This document shows positions 13,059 to 13,467 of a stretch of DNA of 13,467 nt, piece after piece. Position numbers and translations under genes: made by a program. Each line of letters starts with the position of its first letter. The first letter of the stretch is position 1. The stretch is from Bifidobacterium breve (lineage in GTDB: Bacteria > Actinomycetota > Actinomycetes > UBA12327), in NCBI GenBank assembly GCA_943332445.1, contig CALQPL010000005.1, positions 1-13,467 of the forward strand. The letters run 5' to 3'. The notes under the pieces are model-generated. The model did no database searches, was not told the DNA's origin, and saw nothing but the letters and a program-made list of their open reading frames with translations.

Positions 13059-13467
13059 CGACACGAAGGCATTGGTGTAAAACGTTGACCAATCCGGCTT
13101 CTTAGTGAGGAGTTTTCCATCTGTGCCGGCCAGCAACTTGTTGTCGAAGAGGAAATCCCCAAAACGTTGCCATTGTTCTCCGTCGATGGTGCCGAACTTG
13201 CCATCCTTGTTGCTGAGGTAGCCCTCGCTTGCTAGTAGTTCGGCACTCTTTGCAATCAGGGCTGAGTTCTTGAGTACCGACTTATTCGCCGCGACCAAGA
13301 TGGCGGCTGCTTCCTTGGGGTTGTCTTGAGCGAACTGGTAGCCCTGTTGAACCGCCTTTAAGAAGCGCTTGGCCACTTCGGGATTCTTCTTCAGGAAGGC
13401 ATTGCTGGAGATAATGCTGCTTGAGTAATTAGCCGGGTATCCGAATTCCTCGGGAACAAAGTACTTC
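13050..13467 (-). CDS. ABC transporter substrate-binding protein, NMT1/THI5-like, C-terminal part
   Basis: The reverse strand is open from the window edge to a TAA at 13050, giving the last 138 residues; the start lies beyond 13467. The segment begins KYFVPEEFGYPANYSSSI and continues with SSNAFLKKNPEVAKRFLKA, GYQFAQDNPKEAAAILV, then a helix-rich stretch and DGEQWQRFGDFLFDNKLL. This is the typical C-terminal lobe of periplasmic-type binding proteins of the NMT1/THI5-like (ThiY, RibY, SsuA/TauA) family. It would be exported and deliver a small ligand to an ABC importer. The FGYPANYSS block recalls thiamine-pyrimidine or riboflavin binders, but the ligand is not determined by what is visible. 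An internal GTG at 13376 is not the true start, because the family homology continues upstream of it. Permease and ATPase genes would be outside the window. Confidence 0.87.
   Translation of the reverse strand, partial: KYFVPEEFGYPANYSSSIISSNAFLKKNPEVAKRFLKAVQQGYQFAQDNPKEAAAILVAANKSVLKNSALIAKSAELLASEGYLSNKDGKFGTIDGEQWQRFGDFLFDNKLLAGTDGKLLTKKPDWSTFYTNAFVSSQ

Noticed and set aside
1..13467. tRNA, rRNA, CRISPR, transposase, integrase or toxin-antitoxin genes
   Set aside because: I looked for clover-leaf or rRNA-like segments, regularly spaced direct repeats, and transposase or integrase motifs on both strands and saw none.

Overview
The window is a gene-dense stretch of chromosome from an actinobacterium. 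The evidence is protein-level: a DUF3043 membrane protein, an actinobacterial-type cytochrome oxidase operon ctaC-ctaD-ctaF (CtaF is an actinobacterial subunit), a mycobacterial-type PfkB adenosine kinase, a small ErpA/HesB protein and a mycobacterial-style L,D-transpeptidase lipoprotein. Base composition looks to be in the mid-50s % GC by eye, lower than Mycobacterium or Streptomyces. With the very short intergenic gaps this fits a streamlined, possibly aquatic, actinobacterial lineage, but the lineage is inference. I see no rRNA, tRNA, CRISPR array, insertion sequence or phage gene.

Layout. 1-373 (-): 5' end of a DUF3043 gene, cut by the window edge. 442-1281 (+): short-chain dehydrogenase. 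1289-2464 (-): quinolinate synthase nadA. 2499-2981 (-): glutathione peroxidase-like gene. 3050-4078 (+): glycerate kinase. 4137-4499 (+): erpA. 4508-5692 (-): lipoprotein of unknown function. 5815-6795 (+): adenosine kinase, overlapping 6792-7529 (+): aat. 7477-8595 (-): cysteine desulfurase, converging on and overlapping aat. 8740-11746 (+): overlapping ctaC, ctaD and ctaF. 11807-13039 (+): L,D-transpeptidase lipoprotein. 13050-13467 (-): C-terminal part of an NMT1/THI5-like ABC substrate-binding protein. No stretch over 300 bases lacks a gene.

How the genes fit together. Much of the window is respiration and redox housekeeping. CtaC/D/F are the core of the aa3 terminal oxidase. The cysteine desulfurase (sulfur donor), ErpA (Fe-S carrier) and NadA (a [4Fe-4S] enzyme) are three steps of Fe-S cluster supply and use, and the peroxidase would protect such clusters. 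Adenosine kinase and glycerate kinase are salvage and central metabolism. Aat belongs to the N-degron pathway. The lipoproteins and the transpeptidase act at the cell envelope.

Regulation and architecture. Three genes (DUF3043, glycerate kinase, cysteine desulfurase) carry a TANNNT box exactly six bases before the start codon, the signature of leaderless mRNAs. Two divergent promoter regions hold operator-like inverted repeats: a 12-bp perfect palindrome at 392-403 and a 7-8-7 repeat at 3008-3029. Three convergent gene pairs are separated by 7-10 bp, and each has a short hairpin over or beside the stop codons, apparently serving as a compact shared terminator. I found no clearly novel multi-gene system; most of the region is conserved housekeeping. 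The best leads are the regulatory architecture, the SDR lacking its catalytic serine, and the conserved-position lipoprotein of unknown function.
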